This document shows, one piece after another, positions 51,014 through 60,224 of a stretch of 64,000 nucleotides of DNA. The stretch comes from JABDFW01 sp035550215 (lineage in GTDB: Bacteria > Bacteroidota > Bacteroidia > Chitinophagales > Chitinophagaceae). Positions within the stretch are counted from its first letter, which is position 1, and each line of letters opens with the position of its first letter. The DNA lies in contig DASZPM010000031.1 of assembly GCA_035550215.1 (NCBI GenBank), positions 124,001 through 188,000 on the forward strand. Direction: 5' to 3'. Below the pieces are notes generated by a model. That model saw nothing but the letters and a program-made list of their open reading frames with translations, did no database searches and was not told the DNA's origin. The translations under genes were made by a program, and so were the position numbers.

Positions 51014-53488
51014 TTAATGATTGTTGAGTTTATAATCCAGCACCTTCATAAAATAGCCGCCCACTACACTCCTGGCCTGGAAACCTACCTGCTTACCGTT
51101 GGTAGTTTCATGCCAGTCGCTTAACGGCACGCGCGTAGGTGTTTCGCGCACATACTTGTAAACGGGGTCAACCAGCGCTTCAAAATCTGCATGGTTATTC
51201 GCAAGGACAGAAGTCCATAATATCCAGTCAGACTTTGTGTACGTCTTGCGGCTGTCAAGCGGCAACCCGAAAGCGTTTTGTTTGGTGAGGTAGTACTTTA
51301 TTTCCTTGTCATACACCTCCTGCGGAAAAAGATGCAGGTTCAGCACTTTGTCCCATACGAGGTTGTATTTCTGGCTCCATGTGTGTTTGTCATTAAACGT
51401 AAGCGCATAATGGTCGCCGTCGTTGGCAAGTACCATCCAGCGTTTTGCCATGGCTTTGGCGCTGTCAGTATATTGGGTGGCGGTGGCTTCATCGCCCAGC
51501 AGGCGGGCCATCATTCCGTAACCATCAATGCCAACAATGGCTTTTATGGACAGGTTCGCGTTGCGCGCAAGATGGCCCGCAAAGTCGTCTGTACAAAGCT
51601 GGTTTTCAGGGTCAAAGCCGTATTGCATAAGGTATTGCGCCCAGGTAGTAAGCGTTTGCCAGTGCTTTTGGGCAAAGTCAGTATTGCCTTCCGCACGCGT
51701 TATGGCGGCAGTGAGGATAATCATATTGCCCGATTCTTCCACCGGCATACCTTCTCCGTAAACCTGGCCATTGGCAAGCGGGTAAGTACCTAAATCGTGC
51801 GCTGCATAAGGCTTGGTGTATTTGCCGCTTTCGCTAAAGTAAAAGATGCCGTTCAGCATGCCTTCCATCAACCGGGGATTATAAGTAAGATACAATGGCG
51901 CCGAAGGATAGGTTACATCTACGGTATTGATACAGCCGTTGCTGAAGTTTTCTTTGGAGAGAAACAACAGGTCGCCGTTGCCGGCTTTAACCAGGTTATG
52001 TGCTGCCACGCTTTGGCGGTATGCCGCTACACAAAGCTTTGCATAGGTTTGGCCGCCTGCGGCCACTGCGTTATTGTATATCTTGTCGTTAAAGGCATCA
52101 CATTCTGCCATAACGGTTTTATAATCGCTTGCGCTCTTGCTGAGCAAATCCTCCATGGTCATGTTAGGAGAAGCATTACGCCACCACGGGCGCAGGTTAT
52201 CACCAAAATATTGAATGGAGTATAATTCATCATAGCCAACCATTATAAAACGTTCGGCTGGCGTTGAGCTTACTTCTCCCATGTCTATCGCCGTGTTAAG
52301 CGTTAGGTGCTTGCCGCCTGTAACCGCTATGGCGGGGGTAATAGCGCCTGCAAAATGCTGGGGGCCAAAATTGCCCATGGTTACGTTTTGCACAGCATGT
52401 TCATCGGCAGGTGCTGCAACGTACACATAACCCCAGTCAATGCGCAGGTCGTCACCTTTCTTTTTAAGCACTGGCTGCTCAACGGTGCCGGCTTTAAGAA
52501 TGGAGAGATTACCCGATGAAGTTGCCGATGTTTCCACCTGTTGCGCGGAAGTATTAACAGCAAGGTCCGTTGATGCGCCGAAATATAATTGTGTATGATG
52601 TGATGCGCCGTCTGCAGATTTTGCTTTGAATGTGATATAAGACACAGGCCTTGACAGGATATCAAGATTAGTGATGATAAGCGGCGAAGTAAATATAACA
52701 TTAAGGGTTACACCGCCGCACGTAAAATTATAAATTGTTTGGGTGGCTTTAATGTTTACGCTGTTTTGTTTGGCAGTTAATATGGTAACACTTTGTTTGG
52801 ATGGCGTTTGAGTTACGAAACCGGCATCTAACCAGGCGCCGCCTGCTGTGTTAGCTACATGTATGGCAAGTACATTGCCTTTGCTTTTTAGCTTTTGCTT
52901 TATGGCATCGGTTACCGGCACATATTTGTATTTATTAAGCCAGCCAACGATGCTGTAAATTTTTTCACCGTTCAAATACACTTCAGTATTATCGTCATGA
53001 ATTATTTTAAGAAACAGTTTGTCAAATTGCCTGTCTGTAACATCAAATACACGGCGCACCCAAATATCATGGCTGCGCCACTGTGTTGCGGCTTCCGCAT
53101 TGTCGCCAAACGGGGCTGTGCCAGTTTGCCATTGGCTGTCATCAAAACTGGTGTTCATCCAGCCGGCGGCCGGTTGCGACTCGGTGTATTTAACCTGGTA
53201 CTTTCCTTCATCTGCAGCCGGTAACAGTGTTGAGAACACTTCATCTTCCTTACCTAAAAAACGGTATGTTTTGCCGTCAACTTTTATGAGGCCGATAAGT
53301 GATTGATTACTTCCCGTCCAATGCCTTGTAGTGCTTGCATTTAATTCGTCGGTAAAGCTCCACACGCTAAAGTATGGGTTATGTGTAATAAGCGGGTATG
53401 CAGGCGCTTTATTAAGCTGGGCAAAAGAACTTGTACAAATAAAGCAACAGACGAATATCGTATAAAGAGCAATCAATTTGTTATTCAT
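51014..53488 (-). CDS. Secreted glutaminase-like protein (DUF4965/DUF1793/DUF5127)
   Basis: An 824-residue exported protein with signal peptide (IALYTIFVCCFICTSSFA). The opening PAYPLITHNPYFSVWS is the DUF4964-type start, then a DUF5127-like beta domain (GNFGPQHFAG, GYDELYSIQYFG) and a C-terminal six-hairpin-like DUF4965/DUF1793 domain (LTYNPRLMEGMLNG, EESGNMIILTAAITRAEG, GFQARSVVGGYFMKVL). Such proteins are annotated as glutaminase A family in fungi and Bacteroidota. Secreted or periplasmic, with activity toward glutamine or glycan plausible but unproven here. Confidence 0.82.
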   Translation of the reverse strand: MNNKLIALYTIFVCCFICTSSFAQLNKAPAYPLITHNPYFSVWSFTDELNASTTRHWTGSNQSLIGLIKVDGKTYRFLGKEDEVFSTLLPAADEGKYQVKYTESQPAAGWMNTSFDDSQWQTGTAPFGDNAEAATQWRSHDIWVRRVFDVTDRQFDKLFLKIIHDDNTEVYLNGEKIYSIVGWLNKYKYVPVTDAIKQKLKSKGNVLAIHVANTAGGAWLDAGFVTQTPSKQSVTILTAKQNSVNIKATQTIYNFTCGGVTLNVIFTSPLIITNLDILSRPVSYITFKAKSADGASHHTQLYFGASTDLAVNTSAQQVETSATSSGNLSILKAGTVEQPVLKKKGDDLRIDWGYVYVAAPADEHAVQNVTMGNFGPQHFAGAITPAIAVTGGKHLTLNTAIDMGEVSSTPAERFIMVGYDELYSIQYFGDNLRPWWRNASPNMTMEDLLSKSASDYKTVMAECDAFNDKIYNNAVAAGGQTYAKLCVAAYRQSVAAHNLVKAGNGDLLFLSKENFSNGCINTVDVTYPSAPLYLTYNPRLMEGMLNGIFYFSESGKYTKPYAAHDLGTYPLANGQVYGEGMPVEESGNMIILTAAITRAEGNTDFAQKHWQTLTTWAQYLMQYGFDPENQLCTDDFAGHLARNANLSIKAIVGIDGYGMMARLLGDEATATQYTDSAKAMAKRWMVLANDGDHYALTFNDKHTWSQKYNLVWDKVLNLHLFPQEVYDKEIKYYLTKQNAFGLPLDSRKTYTKSDWILWTSVLANNHADFEALVDPVYKYVRETPTRVPLSDWHETTNGKQVGFQARSVVGGYFMKVLDYKLNNH

Positions 53489-53563
53489 GATAAATGGGTT
53501 TAATACATATAAAGAAGCGGAGATATAAGCATTAAAACTATTGTAGGTAAATTTAGTCTATGG

Positions 53564-54985
53564 TTAGCTCAATTTTATATACGGAGGTTCATTAATAATT
53601 TTCCCACAACCGTTCTCTTGCAATTTAACGTGGTTTAAAATGTAACCATCGTATCCAATCATTTTCAAAATGATGGAATTTAAAAGTGTTAGTAATCTTA
53701 AAGAAATTTCTAAAACGTTCATTTCATATGTGTGCTTAGAGTTTTTAGAATCAAAGTTCATTCTCCCATGTAAAAAATCATTGCGATGGCGGATAACAAT
53801 TTCATCAATATCGGTTAATCTGAGGTTCAATATTTTGAAGGGTGATTTTAGTTTTTCCGGATTGGTTGGTTTATTAAAGTCATTTATTTTGTTTCCGATT
53901 ATGGTGTACGACTCTGGACTAATTTTGTCAACATATCTTTTTAAAACTTCATTAAATTCAAGATGTAGTTTTGACGATAAATTTTTATCTTTTATAGGAT
54001 TTAATTTTTCAGAGTTTTGTGTGTAAAAATATTCGGATAGTCCTTCTAATGCAATAGAAAATCCCGCTGGCATTAATAATAAAGTTCTATTAAGGCATTC
54101 AAGAATTAGCAGTACTATACCTTTAATTTCTATATTTTCATAAATTAAATTACAAAGATTAGAAAAATGTTCAAAGGATATTCGTTCTAGTTTCTTATCA
54201 TAACTCTCTGCAATGTCTTTTGTGTTATTCCAGCCATAAGGATTACAATTAATTGGCTCATATATACTATAAATGCTCTCTCTTAGCTGGTTATATTCAA
54301 AAGACGCGAATTTGCTTAGACTGCTATCCTCGTAATAAAAATAGTAGCATTCATTTTGCATTAAATATGCTAATAGATACCCCAAAGAAATTATTATTGC
54401 CCATGCAGAATCTTGAAAATTCTTGAGACTTATTTTCTCAGCACATTCTATTACTAAGTAACTTTTTTGATTTAAGGTAGTTATAAAGCTTCCGAATTTA
54501 TTATCTCCTATATTGGTTTTTATCAGCCCTCTACATTTAGTGCCATTATCTAAAAGATAGCTTTCATCTAATATTTGGTATAAAAAATGTGTGCCGTGTT
54601 TTATCGGTATTACTTGTTTATAATAACCTTCATTATTTTGTGGTGATATAGAACTTTTGAACGAGTACAATTTAAGAACACATGAATGCTTCTGTGAATT
54701 AGGCGAAAAAGAGTGATTCTCAGTTTGTAAAAAGTAATTTTTTGTCTTTAGACTTAATTTGCTATTTATTAGTTCAATTTCACCGGTTGTGTCAACCTCG
54801 AATTGTACGGTGGATCTTACATCTAAAGAATAGCCTTTGGGAGAATCTTTTTTAAGCCAGCCTATTTTGCTATCTAACTCGCAAGAGCTTTTAACTTTAA
54901 GCCGTGTTGTTTTTTGAAGTTGATTTATAAAAGCTATTTCATTTGAAATATTATATCTTTTTTTATATATGTTATTAGTTGTCAT
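53564..54985 (-). CDS. HEPN-motif protein, likely ApeA-like defence candidate
   Basis: A 473-residue cytosolic protein, AT-rich (about 28% GC in one hand-counted line versus clearly higher neighbours). The first ~190 residues look beta-rich (YSLDVRSTVQFEVDTTGEIE, KSYLVIECAEKI); the rest is helical. Residues R401-N402-D403-F404-L405-H406 form an R-N-x3-H motif typical of HEPN RNases, in the context IVIRHRNDFLHGR. The layout resembles ApeA, an abortive-infection HEPN protein with a beta-rich N-terminal domain. No partner gene is adjacent. Family call is inference; a lone HEPN protein could also be a non-defence factor. Confidence 0.65.
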   Translation of the reverse strand: MTTNNIYKKRYNISNEIAFINQLQKTTRLKVKSSCELDSKIGWLKKDSPKGYSLDVRSTVQFEVDTTGEIELINSKLSLKTKNYFLQTENHSFSPNSQKHSCVLKLYSFKSSISPQNNEGYYKQVIPIKHGTHFLYQILDESYLLDNGTKCRGLIKTNIGDNKFGSFITTLNQKSYLVIECAEKISLKNFQDSAWAIIISLGYLLAYLMQNECYYFYYEDSSLSKFASFEYNQLRESIYSIYEPINCNPYGWNNTKDIAESYDKKLERISFEHFSNLCNLIYENIEIKGIVLLILECLNRTLLLMPAGFSIALEGLSEYFYTQNSEKLNPIKDKNLSSKLHLEFNEVLKRYVDKISPESYTIIGNKINDFNKPTNPEKLKSPFKILNLRLTDIDEIVIRHRNDFLHGRMNFDSKNSKHTYEMNVLEISLRLLTLLNSIILKMIGYDGYILNHVKLQENGCGKIINEPPYIKLS

Positions 54986-55035
54986 ACTTTTTTAAATAGC
55001 TTAATCATTGACTTGTCGAAAAGCGATTCTACCAT

Positions 55036-56394
55036 TTAATACTTAAAAACCTTGCCGCCGGCCATCACTTCCTGTGTCTTTTCGTCAAACGTTACTTTTT
55101 CGCCTGTACGGTAAGCAGCGTTTGTCATAATAACAGCGGTAGCATGGTTATAACCTGCTTCTATTGGAGCATTGGGCTGTTTGCGGCTGCGTACGCATTC
55201 CATCCAGTTGCGCACATGCGCTACGGTAAGCGGGTCGCCGCCGGTATTGGCGCCTGTGGCAGCTTTAACAGCCACATCCGTCAGCGACAGGGTAGGTAAA
55301 AGGTTTGCCTGCATGCCCATTGCTTTTGCAAAGTTTTCTGTAAGGCCGCCTTCAGATGTTATTTTATTAGTGTCAAGATTAAGCATTCCGCCATTTGAGT
55401 AGTAGATTTCCTTAACATCGCCGGCAGCGTTGGTTTGCCTTGACCTGAATAATACCTGGAATCCACTGCTCATATCATCCAGCGGGCCGTAATCAAAAAC
55501 CGCTGTAAGGGTATCAGCATTTTTGCGGCCATCCTTCCAAACATAAATGCCGCCGTTTACTGCAACACTGCGCGGGTGCGGTAAACCGCTGAACCAATGT
55601 ACCGTATCAATCTGGTGGCTCATCCATTGCCCTGGTATGCCCGATGAATAGGGCCAGAACAAACGGAACTCAAGGTAATGGCGGGGGTCAAATTTTTCAT
55701 AAGGGCGGTTTATTAAATACCGTTTCCAGTCAGTGTCTTCTTCTCTCAGCTTTGCTACAAGCTCAGGCCTGCGCCAGCGCCCGGGCTGGTTTACATTCCA
55801 TGTAAGCTCAACCATAACAATGGGGCCAAATTTGCCTGCCTGTATAAAATCGCGGGCTGCCCAGTAGTTTGGCCCGCTCCTGCGCTGGCTGCCAATCTGC
55901 ACTATGCGGTCGCTATCCTTCACTGCCTTTAATACGGCGCGCGCATCTTCCATTGTTTCGGCAAGCGGTTTTTCGCAATAAGCATCGCGACCGGCTTTTA
56001 CGGCTTCAATACAGTGATATGCGTGCTGAAAATCGGCAGTGCTGATGAATACGGCGTCAACATCTTTAATGTTATATAGTTCGTCGTTATTAACGCAGGC
56101 TTTAATATCATGGCCCATTTTCTGTGCAAGAAACGCCTGGCCCACCTCGCGTTTGTATTTCCATATATCGCTAACAGCAATAATGTCAAAATTGAACTCT
56201 TTATATGATACCATAAAGGACGGTATATGACCGTCTTTATGCCTGTCGCTAAACCCCACAACCCCTACATTAACGCGGTCGTTAGCGCCTATTATGCGTT
56301 TATAACTTGCAGCGCTCATGCCTAATGTGCTTATATAGGTAGCTGCCCCCGTAAGTGCAGTTTGCTTAATGAATTGCCTGCGTGATTGTTCCAT
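55036..56394 (-). CDS. Gfo/Idh/MocA-family oxidoreductase, Tat-exported
   Basis: A 452-residue NAD(P)-dependent oxidoreductase with a twin-arginine signal at the N-terminus (SRRQFIKQTALTG). The Rossmann part starts VNVGVVGFSDRH and the conserved EKP motif is YCEKPLAETMEDA. Such exported Gfo/Idh/MocA members in Bacteroidota oxidise sugar C3 hydroxyls or act on secondary sugars, often with a tightly bound cofactor. It is followed by the DUF1080 gene on the same strand (55 bases), and opposite to the PmoA-like gene. Together these suggest 3-keto-sugar chemistry. Confidence 0.88.
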   Translation of the reverse strand: MEQSRRQFIKQTALTGAATYISTLGMSAASYKRIIGANDRVNVGVVGFSDRHKDGHIPSFMVSYKEFNFDIIAVSDIWKYKREVGQAFLAQKMGHDIKACVNNDELYNIKDVDAVFISTADFQHAYHCIEAVKAGRDAYCEKPLAETMEDARAVLKAVKDSDRIVQIGSQRRSGPNYWAARDFIQAGKFGPIVMVELTWNVNQPGRWRRPELVAKLREEDTDWKRYLINRPYEKFDPRHYLEFRLFWPYSSGIPGQWMSHQIDTVHWFSGLPHPRSVAVNGGIYVWKDGRKNADTLTAVFDYGPLDDMSSGFQVLFRSRQTNAAGDVKEIYYSNGGMLNLDTNKITSEGGLTENFAKAMGMQANLLPTLSLTDVAVKAATGANTGGDPLTVAHVRNWMECVRSRKQPNAPIEAGYNHATAVIMTNAAYRTGEKVTFDEKTQEVMAGGKVFKY

Positions 56395-56449
56395 TATGGT
56401 AAATTTATTGTTTAGTTATATTGCCGGTAAGGATGGAATAAATACCGGC

Positions 56450-57793
56450 TTATAAAACCTTTATTTTGATGCTCCTGTAGCTTACCTGGTTGCCATGGTC
56501 CTGCAGCAGTATATGCCCTTCAGGCCATAAACCAAAATTTGGCCATACTTTATATTTGCTTATGGCTACGTCGTCCAAAAACTCTTTGCTGCCTTTTTCA
56601 TACTCCAGCATTTTGTAGCCATTCAGCCAATGTTCAACATGATTATTGGGATAAACAATTATCCTTCCATGGTTCCACTCGCCTATTTTTTTCATTGCTG
56701 CCGGAATTTTTTGACGTGGAATAAGGTCGTATAATGAAGACAATGTTCTGTCTCCATTGCGGCCAAGTTTTGCATCCGGGTGCAATGAGTCGTCAAGCAC
56801 CTGGTATTCCAGCCCTATGCCTGATTTGCCTTTACTGTCATAAGTCTCCTTCACAAAATATTTTACACCGCTGTTTGCCCCCGGGGTAAGTTTAAATTCA
56901 AAGTCAAGTTCAAAAGCGCTGTATTCCTTTTCGGTAACAATATCTCCTCCAAGCCCTTCTTCCTGCCCGTTGGATGAATGGATGGTTAACGTGCCGTTTT
57001 CAATCGCCCAGCCTTTGTCAGGAAATGTTTGCTTATAAATGCCGCGCCAGCCCTTCGTTGTTTTCCCATCCCATAGCAATTGCACGCCATTCTTTTTTTC
57101 CTGGTCGGTTAAAGTGTTGGGAATATTATTCACCACGTAAATTGATGTAAGTGGCTTGGGTGTTAGCCCGGTTGTTTGTATGCGAATGTTTTTAAAGTAA
57201 ACATGTGCGCCGGGCGTATTGTTAAGGTCGTGTACCTGCAGGCCTATAAAGCCTTTTGCTGATTTGTCATCTGCCAAATCAGCGGCAGCAACACCATTTA
57301 CCCATGTACGTATATGGTTGCCAATGCATTCAATATAAAGGTTATTCCAGTCGCCTGTTTTATATGCTTTTTGGGCAGCGGTATTATAGGTTAAAGGGTA
57401 TAGCCACCCGCGCAGGTTAACATCGTGAATACCGCCTGTCCATGCGCGTGACGATGGGTCTATCTCCACCTGGTAACCATATACTTTCCCGTTAATAAAA
57501 TCTTCTTTGCTTTCACTTCTTACCTGTATGCCTGAGTTTACAGTAGCGTCTGTTTTAAAATCAAGTTCAAGTACAAAGTCACCGTAACTTTTGTCTGTTA
57601 CCAGGAATGATGTGGTGTTGTTAGCAGTCGTGGTGCCTTCAATCATACCATCTTTTACAGCATAACCGGCATTGCCTGTTAACACATGCCACCCGGAAAG
57701 ATCTTTACCGTTGAATAATGAAGTAAACTTTTGCGCTGGTGTAACTGTAAAACAAATGCCTGCAAAAAACAATGGCAATAACATTTTTTTCAT
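56450..57793 (-). CDS. Double DUF1080 protein (3-keto-disaccharide hydrolase-like)
   Basis: A 447-residue exported protein with signal peptide (MLLPLFFAGICFTVTPAQ). Two DUF1080 domains, about 20-205 (TSLFNGKDLSGWH) and 225-447 (LLWDGKTTKGWRG). DUF1080 proteins have been shown to hydrolyse 3-keto-glycosides, in concert with Gfo/Idh/MocA dehydrogenases that make the 3-keto group. The neighbour here is just such a dehydrogenase. The tail ends in beta strands (VSYRSIKIKVL). Substrate unassigned. Confidence 0.87.
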   Translation of the reverse strand: MKKMLLPLFFAGICFTVTPAQKFTSLFNGKDLSGWHVLTGNAGYAVKDGMIEGTTTANNTTSFLVTDKSYGDFVLELDFKTDATVNSGIQVRSESKEDFINGKVYGYQVEIDPSSRAWTGGIHDVNLRGWLYPLTYNTAAQKAYKTGDWNNLYIECIGNHIRTWVNGVAAADLADDKSAKGFIGLQVHDLNNTPGAHVYFKNIRIQTTGLTPKPLTSIYVVNNIPNTLTDQEKKNGVQLLWDGKTTKGWRGIYKQTFPDKGWAIENGTLTIHSSNGQEEGLGGDIVTEKEYSAFELDFEFKLTPGANSGVKYFVKETYDSKGKSGIGLEYQVLDDSLHPDAKLGRNGDRTLSSLYDLIPRQKIPAAMKKIGEWNHGRIIVYPNNHVEHWLNGYKMLEYEKGSKEFLDDVAISKYKVWPNFGLWPEGHILLQDHGNQVSYRSIKIKVL

Positions 57794-57917
57794 AGTAATT
57801 AATTTATGTGCTTTGCCGCATTATAAAGGGCAAGCATAATCGCAGAAACGAAAATATATATAAAAAAATAAATATAAATATTTATAACTGCCTTTAAAGT
57901 TATACATTAGTATTAAG

Positions 57918-57940
57918 CGATTAACATGTTATCGGTTAAC
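57918..57940. promoter_or_regulatory. Candidate operator between the DUF1080 and PmoA-like genes
   Basis: The divergent spacer contains CGATTAACATGTTATCG (57918-57934), nearly palindromic with one extra T, and GTTAAC at 57935-57940. TAACATGTTA within it is a perfect 10-base palindrome. The position suits control of both flanking genes. Confidence 0.4.
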
Positions 57941-57960
57941 ACCTAAAATTATTCAACAAA

Positions 57961-59001
57961 ATGAGTAACGGTAGCCTGCATAAAATCATTGTTTTTATTA
58001 TGTGCAATATTGTTGCCGCTACTATTATGGCGCAAACGCATTTTGAAGTGAAAGAAAATACCGCGGAGCATACGGTAAGCGTAACTGTAAATGGCGAGCC
58101 TTTTACAACTTTCTTGTACCCTGATACACTGGAAAAACCTGTACTATACCCCATTTACGCACCGGACGGGCAGTTGATTACACGTGGCTTTCCGGTGCAC
58201 CCCCGGCCGGGAGAGCCGACAGACCACCCGCATCACCTTGGCTTATGGCTTACCTACGAAAATGTAAACGGGCTTGATTTCTGGAATAATTCGTATGCCA
58301 TTCCAGCCGCCAAAAAGCATTTGTACGGATGGATACGCACCGATGCTGTAACAGCAGCAAAAGGCGGCAGCACGGGCCAGTTAAGTTATAATGCCCATTG
58401 GGAGGACATAAATAAGAATGTATTGCTGACCGAACAAACCACGTTTGTTTTTAGTGGCGACGGGCACACGCGTATAATAGACCGTACTACCAGGCTTACC
58501 GCTATGCAGAAGGTAGTGTTTAACGATGCAAAGGACGGCATGATGGGATTGCGCGTGGCGCATGAACTGCAGTTGCCTGACACCGCAGTTAAAAAGTTTA
58601 CTGACAATAAAGGTAACGTTACTATGGTGCAGGGTAATGCTGACGCTACAGGTAACTATATAACAAGCGAAGGGAAGGAAGGCGATGCGGCATGGGGCAC
58701 GCGGGCAACCTGGTGCATGTTGTACGGAAAAGAGGGTAACGATACTATAAGCATAGCTATTATTGACAACCCTGGTAATGTGGGCTACCCCGCGTACTGG
58801 CACGCGCGCAATTATGGTTTGTTTGCCGTGAACCCGCTGGGGCAAAAAATATTCAGTAACGGAAAACAAACCCTCAACTTTACGCTGGATAAAGATAAAT
58901 CTGTTACCTTTCGTTACCGTATTGTAATACATTCAGGCAGCAGCAGGTTGTCAAATGAGGAGGTGGAAAAGATGTCAAAAGCGTTTGATAATATGCAATA
59001 G
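57961..59001 (+). CDS. PmoA-like (DUF6807) protein
   Basis: A 346-residue exported protein with signal-like N-terminus (IIVFIMCNIVAATIMAQ). The His-rich signature GEPTDHPHHLGLWLTYENV (about 90-108) and FWNNS are typical of the PmoA/DUF6807 family, found in carbohydrate loci. Beta-rich throughout, ending VTFRYRIVIHSGSS. Function unknown; usually co-localised with Gfo/Idh/MocA and DUF1080 genes as here. It is divergent from those genes, with a candidate operator between. Confidence 0.85.
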   Translation: MSNGSLHKIIVFIMCNIVAATIMAQTHFEVKENTAEHTVSVTVNGEPFTTFLYPDTLEKPVLYPIYAPDGQLITRGFPVHPRPGEPTDHPHHLGLWLTYENVNGLDFWNNSYAIPAAKKHLYGWIRTDAVTAAKGGSTGQLSYNAHWEDINKNVLLTEQTTFVFSGDGHTRIIDRTTRLTAMQKVVFNDAKDGMMGLRVAHELQLPDTAVKKFTDNKGNVTMVQGNADATGNYITSEGKEGDAAWGTRATWCMLYGKEGNDTISIAIIDNPGNVGYPAYWHARNYGLFAVNPLGQKIFSNGKQTLNFTLDKDKSVTFRYRIVIHSGSSRLSNEEVEKMSKAFDNMQ

Positions 59002-59129
59002 TGTTGCTAATATCAGCATTTTACCTGCGAAATGGCAGGTTGGTATATAAAAGAAGTGACGTATCGTCAGGGTAATAAAAAGGTATTTGATTTGATACCC
59101 ATTTGTGTAACATAAACAATCAAAAAAAA

Positions 59130-59723
59130 ATGAAAACATCCACACTGGTATTAATTGTTATTGCAGCCCTGCTGCTTATTATAGGAGGATGCGGCTGCGG
59201 GCAATATAATGGAATAGTTAAAGCAGACGTGGCGGTAAAAACCGCGTGGGGCAACGTTGAGGCAAACTACCAGCGCCGTACTGACCTGTACAGCAGTGTC
59301 GTGAAAACAGTATCAGCTTCTGCTAATTTTGAAAAATCAACGTTAACTGACGTTATCGCTGCAAGGTCAAAAGCCACTTCAATAAGTGTTAATGTAAACG
59401 ATTCGGCCTCCCTGGCGCAGTACCAGGCTGCCCAGGCACAGTTGCAGGGCTCGTTCAGCCGTTTGATGGCAGTTGCCGAGGCATACCCGCAGTTAAAAAC
59501 AACTGACGCATTTCAAAATTTCCAGGCGCAGATTGAGGGAACTGAAAACAGGATAAATATTGCCCGCCGGGATTATAATGCTGCTGTTAATGATTATAAT
59601 TTAAAAGTGAGAACCTTCCCGGGCAATATTTTTGCGGGCATTTTCGGGTACCACGAAAAACCTTCCTACAAGGCTGACGAAGGCGCTCAAAACAATCCCG
59701 ACATAAAGTTTGATATCAAGTAA
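59130..59723 (+). CDS. lemA: LemA-family lipoprotein
   Basis: A 197-residue LemA-family protein, start at ATG 59130 (MKTSTLVLIV), with a membrane segment ending near Cys21 (LIIGGC), suggestive of a lipoprotein. The helical body contains AWGNVEANYQRRTDLYSSVVK, and the family signature ENRINIARRDYNAAVNDYN. LemA proteins are membrane-associated helical bundles of unknown role, commonly beside TPM proteins as here. Nine bases before the first TPM gene: operon. Confidence 0.92.
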   Translation: MKTSTLVLIVIAALLLIIGGCGCGQYNGIVKADVAVKTAWGNVEANYQRRTDLYSSVVKTVSASANFEKSTLTDVIAARSKATSISVNVNDSASLAQYQAAQAQLQGSFSRLMAVAEAYPQLKTTDAFQNFQAQIEGTENRINIARRDYNAAVNDYNLKVRTFPGNIFAGIFGYHEKPSYKADEGAQNNPDIKFDIK

Positions 59724-59731
59724 TAATATTC

Positions 59732-60193
59732 ATGTTTTCAATCTTCAAAAAAAAGCCAACGCAATTTTTTACCGCTGAGGAACAGCAGCTTGTTGTACAT
59801 GCTGTGCAGGAGGCTGAAAAGTTAACCAGCGGTGAAATACGCGTGTATGTTGAAAGCCGGTGCGAATACATGGACGCGCTTGACCGGGCAAAAGAAATTT
59901 TTGCCAAAATTAACATGGCGGCAACGCAACTGCGCAACGGCGTATTGGTGTATGTAGCGTTAAAAGACAGGCAGCTTGCGGTGTTTGCTGATGAGGGCAT
60001 TTATGTAAAAGCGGGTGCGGCATTTTGGAATGACGCGGTAAAAAAAATGCTGGCGCATTTTAATAAACAGAATTATGCTGAAGGCATTGCCGGCGTTGTT
60101 AAGGAAATAGGTGAAACACTGGCTTTTCATTTTCCTTATGATGGGGCTACTGATAAAAATGAATTGCCTGATGATATTGCTTTTGGAAAATAA
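59732..60193 (+). CDS. TPM-domain protein, short form
   Basis: A 153-residue TPM-domain (TLP18.3/Psb32/MOLO-1) protein without signal peptide or anchor. Conserved parts: EAEKLTSGEIRVYVESRC, GVLVYVALKDRQLAVFAD and FNKQNYAEGIAGVVKEIG. It lies between LemA and a larger TPM gene with short gaps (8 and 31 bases), in a lemA-tpm-tpm operon that is common in Bacteroidota and linked to membrane or redox protein maintenance by inference only. Confidence 0.88.
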   Translation: MFSIFKKKPTQFFTAEEQQLVVHAVQEAEKLTSGEIRVYVESRCEYMDALDRAKEIFAKINMAATQLRNGVLVYVALKDRQLAVFADEGIYVKAGAAFWNDAVKKMLAHFNKQNYAEGIAGVVKEIGETLAFHFPYDGATDKNELPDDIAFGK

Positions 60194-60224
60194 TTTTTAG
60201 GGTGGCGCAATACCGTTATATACT

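Noticed and set aside
51278..51793. Plus-strand ORF opposite the glutaminase-like gene
   Set aside because: Antisense shadow with no domain; the minus-strand gene is complete and well supported.
59023..59040. Hairpin ACCTGC/GCAGGT after the PmoA-like gene as a terminator
   Set aside because: Six-base arms and no T-run follow; too weak to list.
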